Positions 5,502-12,987 of a DNA stretch of 14,428 nt are shown here, in pieces. Source of the DNA: JAKPNF01 sp031556275. GTDB taxonomy: Bacteria; Verrucomicrobiota; Verrucomicrobiia; Opitutales; JAKPNF01. The DNA is taken from positions 1-14,428 of the forward strand of contig JAVBTG010000111.1 of assembly GCA_031556275.1 (NCBI GenBank), read 5' to 3'. Under the pieces are notes generated by a model, which did no database searches, was not told the origin of the DNA, and saw only the letters and a list, made by a program, of their open reading frames with translations. The position numbers and the translations under genes were made by a program. Positions within the stretch are counted from its first letter, which is position 1. Each line of letters starts with the position of its first letter.

Positions 5502-6668
5502 ATGAATACTATGATGAATATTTCTGAAAATTCTTCAGAGAATTCATCCCTATTCATTATGAACAAGCCCACTCCAACAACAGACCGTAAAACCGCGCCC
5601 GCCCGCTCGGGCAAGGCGCCGACGACGACCGATATCGCCAAGCTCGCCGGAGTCTCTCAAGCGACCGTTTCGCGCGTGCTCGGCGGACAGGTGCGCGTGT
5701 CGGAAGACGTCAAGGCCCGCGTGCGCACTGCCATGCGCGCGCTGGGATACAAACCGGAAAAAGCCAGACGCCCGCGCGGCGGCGGCAAGCTCGTGGGAGT
5801 GCTGATCGTTTCGTGCAACCAGTTCCACGACTACGCCTCGACTTGCTGGCTGATGGTGCGCGGGGTGGAGCAGGCGCTCCGGCTTGCGGGTTATTCCCTT
5901 GTCATCGCCCACGCCCTCTCCAAAGAGGAGATTCCCGCCGTCGTGCGCAACGGTTCGGTGGCCGGATTGATTTTGATCGGGCACACCCCCTCGGACGAGG
6001 TGGTGCAGGCGTTGCCGAAGGTGCCCATCGTGTGGCTGACTTCCCGCCACAACGAGACGGACGATATCGCCGTCCCCGGCAACGAGGCTGTCGGCCGTAT
6101 CGCCGCCGAGCATTTGATCGCCCGCAAGCACCGGCATCTCGGGGTGCTCAACACGATGGTGTCGCCCTCGGTGGACATTCGCTGCCAGTACTTTCGTTTC
6201 ATCGCGGCCGACGCCGGGGTCGTGGTGTCGGAATTCATCCACCAAGAGCCGTCGATCGCCGATTCGGCGGGGGTCCTCGACCTTGAAGAGCTTGAGGCCA
6301 AGGTGACGACGATGGTCGACCGCTTCCTCGCCGCCTCGCCGAGGCCCACAGGGCTGTTCGTGCCGATGGACATGCAGACGGCCATGGTGTATCGCGTGCT
6401 CGCCAAGCGCGGCGTTATCCCGGGCAAAGACCTTGAGATCATCGGCAGCGACGATGAAAAGGCCTCGCTCCTCGGCCTGTACCCGCGCCCCGCCTCGATC
6501 AGCATAGGCCCGCAGGCGATGGGGCGGCGTTCCGTCGACCAACTTCTCTGGCGCATGGAGAACCCCTCGGTGAACGAGCAGATCCGCGTGACGGTCGAGC
6601 CAAGGCTCGTCCCCGGAGACGATTTTTCAGTGTGTGCACTCACTAAAAACCCCAAAAACAAAACCTAA
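5502..6668 (+). CDS. LacI-family transcriptional regulator
   Basis: This 388-residue cytoplasmic repressor/activator has the LacI helix-turn-helix at about residues 42-62 (TDIAKLAGVSQATVSRVLGG). The hinge region ends near LGYKP (81-85), and a periplasmic-binding-protein-like sensor domain follows from KLVGVLIV (96). Late motifs typical of the family are GLFVPMDMQTAMVYRVL and LEIIGSDDE. Ahead of the DNA-binding domain lies an unusual 40-residue extension rich in Ser, Asn and Thr. Its first 19 codons are AT-rich and contain operator-like sequence, so translation could instead begin at ATG 5559 (Met20), although GAGG supports 5502. The ligand is unknown; a rhamnose-containing product of the neighbouring enzymes is the obvious guess. 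Its stop is one base from the start of the PEP-CTERM gene. Confidence 0.93.
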   Translation: MNTMMNISENSSENSSLFIMNKPTPTTDRKTAPARSGKAPTTTDIAKLAGVSQATVSRVLGGQVRVSEDVKARVRTAMRALGYKPEKARRPRGGGKLVGVLIVSCNQFHDYASTCWLMVRGVEQALRLAGYSLVIAHALSKEEIPAVVRNGSVAGLILIGHTPSDEVVQALPKVPIVWLTSRHNETDDIAVPGNEAVGRIAAEHLIARKHRHLGVLNTMVSPSVDIRCQYFRFIAADAGVVVSEFIHQEPSIADSAGVLDLEELEAKVTTMVDRFLAASPRPTGLFVPMDMQTAMVYRVLAKRGVIPGKDLEIIGSDDEKASLLGLYPRPASISIGPQAMGRRSVDQLLWRMENPSVNEQIRVTVEPRLVPGDDFSVCALTKNPKNKT

Positions 6669-6669
6669 A

Positions 6670-7578
6670 ATGAAAAAGACAACCTACGGAGCGGCGTGCG
6701 CCGCGTTATTATGCCTGTTCTCCTTCTCGGGGCTGCAGGCTCAGACCGCGAAGGTCCAGTACAAATATGAAGACGGTGGATTAAGTACGACAGTCACCGC
6801 GCTCGCCGACAGCGTCGGAACGAACACCATGACCGCGCGCGCCGGCTCCGTGCAGATGGTCAATAGCGCCACGAGTTTGCTCGGCTTGGCCGGCTATTAT
6901 GACGGGACGGCTCAGACTGTCATGACGAGCACCACGGGTGCCAATATCGGCACGCTGGCCTCTTTCGGCGTGAGCGGTTGGATTAATCCCACGGCCACGA
7001 CTTCCAATGTGAATATCGCAGGGAACCGCTATGGAACCGGTGGCGGAAGCTCAGGATGGGATATCAATCTCACTCGTTGCAACATTAACCCTGATGTTGG
7101 ACCTAACAATATGCTACGTTTCACATATTCAAACACAGCCGCTACTGTAGTTCAATATGATTTGAGCAACATAAACGTACCGGGGACATCGCTGGGATGG
7201 CATTTCTTCATGTGGATGGGCACGAGCGATGGAAACGGAACCCTGACACTGGATTTGTTTATCGGTGACACGCTTGGAAATTTGTTCCTTGCGGACACCG
7301 CCACCGCCAATAGCGGCAACGGAGACAATGCAACATCGATTGTCGGATTTGGCACCAGTCCGGTGAAGGGTACAACCGACCAGTATCAAGGTGCCATGGA
7401 TGAGATGACGATTTGGGACAACTCCATGAGCTACACGTTGGACGTGGACGGATCGACCGTTATCGGCGGCCAGCTGTACGATTACTACCAGTCGATGATT
7501 CAGGTTCCCGAGCCGGCCTACGCCGGGGCGTTGCTGGGTCTGCTCGGCTTGGCCGTGGCGATTCGCCGCCGCCGTTAG
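6670..7578 (+). CDS. LamG-like PEP-CTERM surface protein
   Basis: The 302-residue protein has a signal peptide (residues 1-24, cut after LQA). The body is rich in Thr, Ser, Asn and Gly and resembles concanavalin/LamG jelly rolls: it has VSGWINP near 101 and the LamG signature GAMDEMTIWDNSMS at 241-254. The C-terminus is a textbook PEP-CTERM sorting signal: VPEP at 279-282, a hydrophobic helix (about 284-298) and terminal arginines. Such proteins are recognised by exosortase and sent to the outer surface or extracellular matrix. No exosortase is in the window. LamG folds often bind carbohydrates, so a glycan-binding surface role is possible but not shown. I chose ATG 6670 over an upstream in-frame ATG at 6634 because it directly begins the signal peptide and leaves one base after the lacI stop. 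No ribosome binding site is visible, so translation may depend on the upstream gene. Confidence 0.9.
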   Translation: MKKTTYGAACAALLCLFSFSGLQAQTAKVQYKYEDGGLSTTVTALADSVGTNTMTARAGSVQMVNSATSLLGLAGYYDGTAQTVMTSTTGANIGTLASFGVSGWINPTATTSNVNIAGNRYGTGGGSSGWDINLTRCNINPDVGPNNMLRFTYSNTAATVVQYDLSNINVPGTSLGWHFFMWMGTSDGNGTLTLDLFIGDTLGNLFLADTATANSGNGDNATSIVGFGTSPVKGTTDQYQGAMDEMTIWDNSMSYTLDVDGSTVIGGQLYDYYQSMIQVPEPAYAGALLGLLGLAVAIRRRR

Positions 7579-7636
7579 GACGGCTGAATGTGCGCGACAA
7601 TTTCTAAGATTGGGGTTTCGCGCGTTTGCTTCTCTG

Positions 7637-7666
7637 CGCCGCGCGGTCTTTGCGGGCCGCGCGGTG
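7637..7666 (+). other. Strong GC hairpin between PEP-CTERM and glycosidase genes
   Basis: The self-complementary octamer CCGCGCGG occurs at 7639-7646 and 7657-7664 around a 10-base loop. One wobble pair and one more pair extend the stem to ten. No T-run follows, so it is not a standard intrinsic terminator. It could stall RNA polymerase, protect an mRNA end or mark a processing point that separates expression of the first four genes from the enzymes downstream. Confidence 0.5.
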
Positions 7667-7692
7667 ATGAGGATGTTTTCTGAATTTTTAAA

Positions 7693-8880
7693 ATGATGAA
7701 AAAAGCAAAAATTGCGTTATGGACGGCGGCCTTGTGCGTTCTTGGGTCGGCCTTGCAGGCCGCCTCGCATGCCGTGCCCGCCGCAAACGTGCGCCACGGC
7801 GTGGCCGTCGGTAGCGCGGATCGTTTCGCCGGATGGCCCGCGAACGAAGGCAGCTGGGCGTGGGGCGATGAAATACTGGTGGGCTTTGAAGGAGCGAACT
7901 ATCTTGCTCAGTCTGGCGACCACAGCCTTGACCGCACGACGGCAAGTCTCGGATTGGCGCGCAGCACGGACGACGCAAAGACATGGGAGTCTCGGGATAT
8001 TCCGCAATTCGGCCCCCCTGTCTATTTGGAGGACCCGAGCCGCACGCCGGGCGGGGCAATCCCGCATGGCGGGCAACCGCAAACATGTCCGGGTATCGAC
8101 GACATGACGGCTCGCGGCTTCGCCATGAAACTGCGCGGCGACAGTTTTTTTGTTTCGCAGGACAAGGGCGCACACTGGAGCGGCCCTTATGCGATTCCTT
8201 ATTTTGAAGTGGACGGTGCGACCGTCATCCCCGGGGCGCGCACACAATACATCGTGACGGGGCCCAAGAGCGCCTTGGTTTTTATGTCGAGCGTGGGGGC
8301 GCGTACCGAGGGCGAAAAGGCCGAGCGCGGCCGCGCCTATGTCATGCGCACCGACGACGGTTGCAAAAGCTTTCAGTTTGTCGGCTGGATGGGGCCGGAC
8401 TTGGAGCCGCAGGCGTCCGCCGAGGAACGCAAATTTCCCGTTTTTTCGATTATGCCGAGCGTCGTGCAAATCGGCGGGGGACACTATGTCGCCGCGCTGC
8501 GCCAGCGCATTCACAAGCGCAAATGGACGGATATTTTTGAATCGAAGGACGACGGCAAGACGTGGCACTTTGTCGCGAAGGCCGAGAGCGGGGCCAACAA
8601 CCCGCCCGCCCTCGTGCGCCTGAACGACGGACGGCTTGCGCTCGTCTACGGCTGGCGCGGTAAAAAGATGGGCGTGCGCGCGCGCCTGAGCGACGACAAC
8701 GGCCGCACATGGCCGGACGAATTTATCCTGCGCGACGACGCGCTGACATGGGACTTGGGTTACCCCCGCGCCCATGTGCTGGACAACGGCGACGTGCTGG
8801 CTTTGTATTACTACAACACGCGCGAAATGCCGCAACAGCACATCGCCTTCACCCGATGGACGCCTCCGGCTAGACGTTAA
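7693..8880 (+). CDS. Secreted sialidase-fold (BNR/Asp-box) protein 1
   Basis: The 395-residue protein has a signal peptide (residues 1-23, LQA cut) and five Asp-box-like motifs of the form SxDxGxTW: STDDAKTW 91, SQDKGAHW 155, a degenerate RTDDGCKSF 219, SKDDGKTW 284 and SDDNGRTW 333. These mark a six- or seven-bladed beta-propeller of the sialidase superfamily. Conserved with its paralogue at 11763 are FAGWPANxGSW (45-55), FSIMPSVV (251-258), the basic stretch ALRQRIHKR (268-276) and NNPPAL (302-307). A standard GH33 FRIP motif is absent, so true sialidase activity is doubtful. The same fold occurs in the rhamnosidase family GH145 and the ulvan lyases PL24/PL25, and the context beside GH78 makes these alternatives worth testing. 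The start has no ribosome binding site; the next gene follows after 25 bases. Confidence 0.85.
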   Translation: MMKKAKIALWTAALCVLGSALQAASHAVPAANVRHGVAVGSADRFAGWPANEGSWAWGDEILVGFEGANYLAQSGDHSLDRTTASLGLARSTDDAKTWESRDIPQFGPPVYLEDPSRTPGGAIPHGGQPQTCPGIDDMTARGFAMKLRGDSFFVSQDKGAHWSGPYAIPYFEVDGATVIPGARTQYIVTGPKSALVFMSSVGARTEGEKAERGRAYVMRTDDGCKSFQFVGWMGPDLEPQASAEERKFPVFSIMPSVVQIGGGHYVAALRQRIHKRKWTDIFESKDDGKTWHFVAKAESGANNPPALVRLNDGRLALVYGWRGKKMGVRARLSDDNGRTWPDEFILRDDALTWDLGYPRAHVLDNGDVLALYYYNTREMPQQHIAFTRWTPPARR

Positions 8881-8890
8881 AATCCAAAAA

Positions 8891-8907
8891 ATAAGACGCC
8901 GTCTTAT
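8891..8907 (+). promoter_or_regulatory. Inverted repeat covering the rhamnosidase start codon
   Basis: ATAAGAC (8891-8897) and GTCTTAT (8901-8907) form a perfect 7-base inverted repeat with a 3-base spacer. The second arm includes the first two bases of the ATG at 8906. In RNA the hairpin would hide the start codon until ribosomes finishing the upstream gene, whose stop ends at 8880, open it. As DNA it could equally be a protein-binding site. Confidence 0.45.
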
Positions 8908-11740
8908 GCGCTATTTTCCCCGAAAGACCCTGCAGCTTATTTTCGCCTCGTGCGCGCTATTGCCGTGCGCGCTGTGGGCCGAGGCGGCGCTTTCGGTGCG
9001 CGCGCTTGTGTGCGACGGGGCGGCGGATCCGAAGGGCATAGACACGCCCTCGCCGCGGCTTTCATGGAAATTGGACAGCGAAACGCGCGGGCAAAAGCAG
9101 ACCGCCTATCAGATTCTCGTGGCCTCCGACCGTCAGCATCTTGACAAGGACAGGGGGGACTTGTGGGATTCGGGAAAAGTTGATTCGGATGAAACAGCCT
9201 TCGTGCCCTACGCGGGGCTCGGGTTGAAATCTTCGCAACAGGTGTTTTGGAAAGTGCGCGCATGGGACAAGGACGGAAAGCCGACCGCGTGGAGTTCGCC
9301 CGCCACTTGGACGATGGGCCTAAACCCCGAGGATTGGAAGCGCGGCAGCTGGATAGCGGCAAAGGGCGCCAGCGAATCGCTGCTGATGCGCAAGGACTTT
9401 TCCATAAAACCCGGGTTGAAGCGCGCCGTCGCGCATGTGACGGGGCTGGGGCATTATGTTTTTTACCTGAACGGAAAACCGGTAGGGGACAAGCTGTTCG
9501 CGCCCGGGTGGACGGATTACGACAAAACGGTCGAATATGAGACGGTCGATGTCACGGCCTATTTGAAAGCGGGCGAAAACGCCGCGGGGTTATTTCTGGG
9601 CAACGGATTTTACAATGTGGTGCACCGCGACCGCTTTTCCAAACTCAAAGGTTCTTACGGGCCGTTGCGCGCGATCCTACATATTTTTATCGAGTACGAG
9701 GACGGCTCGCGCGACTTCTTCCGCACGGACGCCTCGTGGCGGACAAAGGCGGGCCCCGTCACCGCCGGTAATATTTTCGCGGGCGAAGATTTCGACGCGC
9801 GCTTGTGGCCGCAGGGCTGGAACATGCCCGGTTTTGATTCCGAGGGCTGGACATGGGCCGTCGAATTGCGCCGCCCGACCGGAACGCTGACGGGGCATTC
9901 CATGTCGGGGCTTCCCGTGCGCGCCAACGACACGCACAAGGTTGTCTCCTCGAAAACGTTTTCGGACGGTTCCATTGTCTATGATTTCGGCCAAAACGCC
10001 TCGCACATGCCGCGTCTGAAAGTGAGCGGGCCCAAAGGCTCCGTCGTGCGCCTGACTCCGGCGGAAAAGACAAACGAGGACGGCACGATCAACCGCGCGT
10101 CGATGGACAGCAAGTACCGCGGCAACGCGTGGTGGCAGTACACGAAGGCGACGGACGATCCCGAGGAATTTTCCGCGTATTTTTACTTTGTCGGGTGCCG
10201 TTATGTGAAGGCCGAATTTTTCCGCAACGAGGACGAGTTGCCATTGCGGGTCGGGCCGGAAGACCATAAGTCAAAAAGCACGCCCGCCGCCGCTCCGCGC
10301 AAAGGCGATCCGCGCCGCCTGCCCAAGATCGACGACATCGAGCTTGTGAGCGTGCACGCCGACATGCAGCGCGTGGGCGAATTTGAAACATCCGATCCCT
10401 TCTTAAACAAAGTGCTGGATCTGGTGCGCTGGGCCAAACGCTCGAACCTGATGAGCGTGGTGATGGATTGCAACGCTCGCGAAAAGCTCGGCTGGATCGA
10501 GGCCGCCCATCTGACGGGGCCGTCCGTGCGCTACGAGTATGACGCCTCGCGCCTTTACGCCAAAACCGTCCACGACATCCTTGAAACGCAGGGAGAGAAC
10601 GGGCGCGTTGCCTGCATCGCGCCGGAATACACGGTCTTCGACCGATTTTACTCCGCGCCGGAGTGGGGCGCGGCCTTTTTGATTTTGCCGTGGCAGCAGT
10701 ATATTTACGACGGCGACACGGAGCTGATGCGCGCGTACTACCCGCACATGAAAAAGTACGTCGACTGGCTGTGCGCAAACCTTGCGGACGGCGTGCCGAC
10801 GATCGGCGCCAACGCGGGCGACTGGGGCGATGTCAACCCCGCCAACTACAACGACTCCGGCTCCTCGCGCAACACTCCGGGCGAGATCACAGGCTCCGCC
10901 TTCGTCTATCAGGATGTCGTTTTGCTTTCAAAAATGGCCGCCTTGATCGGGCAGGACGAAGACGCGCGCGCTTATGGGACGCTGGCGGAAACGCTCCGCG
11001 CGCATTACCGCAAAAATTTCCGCGACGCGGCGACGGGCGTTTACGGCACCGGTTCGCAGGCGGCCAACGCCATCACGGCGGTGATAGGGCTTTCCAACCC
11101 CGACGAGCTGCCCGTCCTCACGGCGTTGATCGTGAAGGATCTTGAAAAGCACGTCTACATGGGAACGGCCGGCAATATCGGGCATGCCTTTGTGCTCAAC
11201 GCCTTGACGCAGGGCGGGCGCGCCGACGCCGTTTTGAAAATGATTCGTCAAAAGGAACGCCCCGGGTACGCCTACATTATGGAGCGCGGCGAAACGTCCA
11301 TGCCCGAGACATGGAGCGCGAACCCGACGAGCTCGCTCAACCACATCATGCTCACGCATGTCACCGAATGGTTCTACCGCCATTTGGCGGGCATTTCGCC
11401 GGACGCGGCCTCGCCCGGCTTCAAACATTTCTTCATCTGCCCGCAGATTACAATGGACGGTCCGGAGCGGGTGCGGGCTTCCTACGACAGCGTGCGCGGC
11501 ATGATCGGCGTTGAATGGAGAAAGGACAATGCCGGAAATATTTCGCTGTTTTTGCGCGTGCCCGCCAACACGTCGGCCACGGTGTCATTGCCCACCAATG
11601 CGCCGGACAGCGTGCGCGAATCGGGGATTGCGCCCGAATTGAGCGCGGGGGTGCGTTTTGTCCGCAAGGACGCAAACCGTTGCGTGTACAAGGTGCAGTC
11701 CGGTTTGTATACATTCACTTTCCCCTTGGCGCGCAACTGA
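8906..11740 (+). CDS. Secreted alpha-L-rhamnosidase, GH78
   Basis: The 944-residue enzyme would release terminal L-rhamnose from glycans. It has an N-terminal signal peptide (residues 1-25, cut near LWA). The N-terminal module with ADPKGIDTPSPRLSWKL (about 41-57) is typical of bacterial GH78. Jelly-roll domains follow (for example GLGHYVFYLNGKPVGDKLFAPGW-type sequence near 178-200), then an (alpha/alpha)6 catalytic barrel. The motif DCNAREKLGWIE (521-532) corresponds to the family's DCPxRExxGW region carrying the candidate general acid Glu526 and other active-site acids. GETSMPETW (795-803) and SSLNH are the region of the candidate base. The usual Pro after DC is Asn here. Length fits the family. 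ATG 8906 starts the signal peptide; an in-frame ATG at 8774 would overlap the upstream gene and is not credible. Confidence 0.93.
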   Translation: MRYFPRKTLQLIFASCALLPCALWAEAALSVRALVCDGAADPKGIDTPSPRLSWKLDSETRGQKQTAYQILVASDRQHLDKDRGDLWDSGKVDSDETAFVPYAGLGLKSSQQVFWKVRAWDKDGKPTAWSSPATWTMGLNPEDWKRGSWIAAKGASESLLMRKDFSIKPGLKRAVAHVTGLGHYVFYLNGKPVGDKLFAPGWTDYDKTVEYETVDVTAYLKAGENAAGLFLGNGFYNVVHRDRFSKLKGSYGPLRAILHIFIEYEDGSRDFFRTDASWRTKAGPVTAGNIFAGEDFDARLWPQGWNMPGFDSEGWTWAVELRRPTGTLTGHSMSGLPVRANDTHKVVSSKTFSDGSIVYDFGQNASHMPRLKVSGPKGSVVRLTPAEKTNEDGTINRASMDSKYRGNAWWQYTKATDDPEEFSAYFYFVGCRYVKAEFFRNEDELPLRVGPEDHKSKSTPAAAPRKGDPRRLPKIDDIELVSVHADMQRVGEFETSDPFLNKVLDLVRWAKRSNLMSVVMDCNAREKLGWIEAAHLTGPSVRYEYDASRLYAKTVHDILETQGENGRVACIAPEYTVFDRFYSAPEWGAAFLILPWQQYIYDGDTELMRAYYPHMKKYVDWLCANLADGVPTIGANAGDWGDVNPANYNDSGSSRNTPGEITGSAFVYQDVVLLSKMAALIGQDEDARAYGTLAETLRAHYRKNFRDAATGVYGTGSQAANAITAVIGLSNPDELPVLTALIVKDLEKHVYMGTAGNIGHAFVLNALTQGGRADAVLKMIRQKERPGYAYIMERGETSMPETWSANPTSSLNHIMLTHVTEWFYRHLAGISPDAASPGFKHFFICPQITMDGPERVRASYDSVRGMIGVEWRKDNAGNISLFLRVPANTSATVSLPTNAPDSVRESGIAPELSAGVRFVRKDANRCVYKVQSGLYTFTFPLARN

Positions 11741-11762
11741 CGACGATTATTTTCCCAAAGAC

Positions 11763-12929
11763 ATGAAACACCTTTCCAAAATATCCGAGACTTTGCGGCA
11801 TCTGCTTTTATGGGCGGGGTTCGCCGCCGTGTCTTGCGTGTCGCTGTGGGGCGCTCGCATGGATGTGAAAGCGTCCGACACACGCAACGCGGTTGTCTTT
11901 TTCGACGCGGACACGTTTGCCGGTTGGCCCGCCAACGGCGGCAGTTGGACGTGGGGCGAGGAGATTCTCGTGTCTTACAGCACGGGACCCTACGAAGAAA
12001 AGACGGACACGCACAGCCATCGCGGCAGGCATTTGGATACGTCGTTTTCCCGTAGTTTGGACGGCGGCAAAACATGGAAGACGGAAGACCACCGCGAATT
12101 TCTCGATACCGCCCCCATACCCTGCGGCGGCGTGGAGGACATGACGGCGGCGGGTTTCGCGCTCAGGTTGCGCGGCAACGCGTTCTTTGTGTCCTACGAC
12201 AAGGGGCACACGTGGCGCGGGCCTTATCTGATCCCCAATTTTTCGGAAAGCGGCGCGTATCCCAACGCGCGCACCAGCTATATTGTGACAGGCCCCCAAA
12301 GCGCCCTGTTGTTTATGACATCGCGCAGCGAGCAGGCAGGCGGCGGGGAAGGGGAGCGCGGCCGCGCCTATGTGCTGGGCACGAAGGACGGTTTTGCCAC
12401 CATCGAATTCCTCGGCTGGATGAGCCCGGAGCTCTCGGCGAAGGCGAACAAGCAGGAATTGGAGCATCCCATATTTTCGATCATGCCGAGCGTCGTGCGC
12501 ATGGAGGCCGACCATTATGTCGCCGCGCTGCGCCAGCGCATTCATAAACGCACATGGACGGACATTTTTGAATCGAGGGATGGTGGAAAAACATGGCAGT
12601 TTCTGGCAAAGGCGGAAGAGGGCGGTAATAATCCGCCCGCCTTGCTCAAACTCGCGGACGGCAAGACGCTCGCGCTTGTCTATGGGTTTCGCGGGCGCGA
12701 ACTCGGGCTGCGCGCGCGCCTGAGCCGCGACGGCGGCCGCACATGGGACGACGAATATGTTTTGCGCAAAGACGCCCGGACATGGGACATCGGCTACGCG
12801 CGCGCGCACCTGATGCCCAACGGCGACATTCTGGCCCTTTACTATTACACCACGAAGGAATTTAAACAGCAGTACATCGACTCGACGCGGTGGAATGTTC
12901 CCTTGCGCGGATCCCCGAAAGACAACTGA
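11763..12929 (+). CDS. Secreted sialidase-fold (BNR/Asp-box) protein 2
   Basis: A 388-residue paralogue of the protein at 7693, sharing FAGWPANGGSW (52-62), FSIMPSVV, ALRQRIHKR (256-264), NNPPALL (289-295) and a very similar C-terminal half. Asp boxes are SLDGGKTW 98, SYDKGHTW 144, SRDGGKTW 271 and SRDGGRTW 321. They are closer to consensus than those of protein 1. The N-terminus has a hydrophobic signal segment (about 14-30). AVSC at 22-25 could be a weak lipobox, so a lipoprotein is possible. Between the first two Asp boxes it lacks an insertion of roughly 10-15 residues present in protein 1, so the substrate sites may differ. The chosen ATG at 11763 begins the signal segment, 22 bases after the GH78 stop; an in-frame ATG at 11658 lies inside GH78. 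Specific activity is unknown, and the GH33/GH145/PL24-25 caution applies here too. Confidence 0.85.
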   Translation: MKHLSKISETLRHLLLWAGFAAVSCVSLWGARMDVKASDTRNAVVFFDADTFAGWPANGGSWTWGEEILVSYSTGPYEEKTDTHSHRGRHLDTSFSRSLDGGKTWKTEDHREFLDTAPIPCGGVEDMTAAGFALRLRGNAFFVSYDKGHTWRGPYLIPNFSESGAYPNARTSYIVTGPQSALLFMTSRSEQAGGGEGERGRAYVLGTKDGFATIEFLGWMSPELSAKANKQELEHPIFSIMPSVVRMEADHYVAALRQRIHKRTWTDIFESRDGGKTWQFLAKAEEGGNNPPALLKLADGKTLALVYGFRGRELGLRARLSRDGGRTWDDEYVLRKDARTWDIGYARAHLMPNGDILALYYYTTKEFKQQYIDSTRWNVPLRGSPKDN

Positions 12930-12987
12930 CGACCATCAACGCGCCCGGCCCGCGAGGGCTTGGCTTTTACGCATAACGACAGAAAAA

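Noticed and set aside
5550..6542. 330-codon minus-strand open frame opposite the LacI gene
   Set aside because: It is rich in His, Arg and Gly with no domain, and is antisense to a clear LacI-family protein.
7717..8841. 374-codon minus-strand open frame opposite sialidase-fold protein 1, with a similar 333-codon frame at 11808-12809 opposite protein 2
   Set aside because: They resemble each other only because the sense genes are paralogues. Composition is that of antisense GC-rich DNA and there is no start context.
8774..8905. Upstream extension of the rhamnosidase to an in-frame ATG at 8774
   Set aside because: It would overlap the upstream gene by over 100 bases and bury the signal peptide that starts at 8906.
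11658..11762. Upstream extension of sialidase-fold protein 2 to ATG 11658
   Set aside because: It lies within the end of the GH78 gene, and the signal segment begins at 11763.
12895..12987. Upstream extension of the nucleoside-hydrolase-like protein to ATG 12895
   Set aside because: It overlaps the preceding gene and adds residues with no family resemblance. GTG 12988 gives the usual short lead to the aspartate motif.
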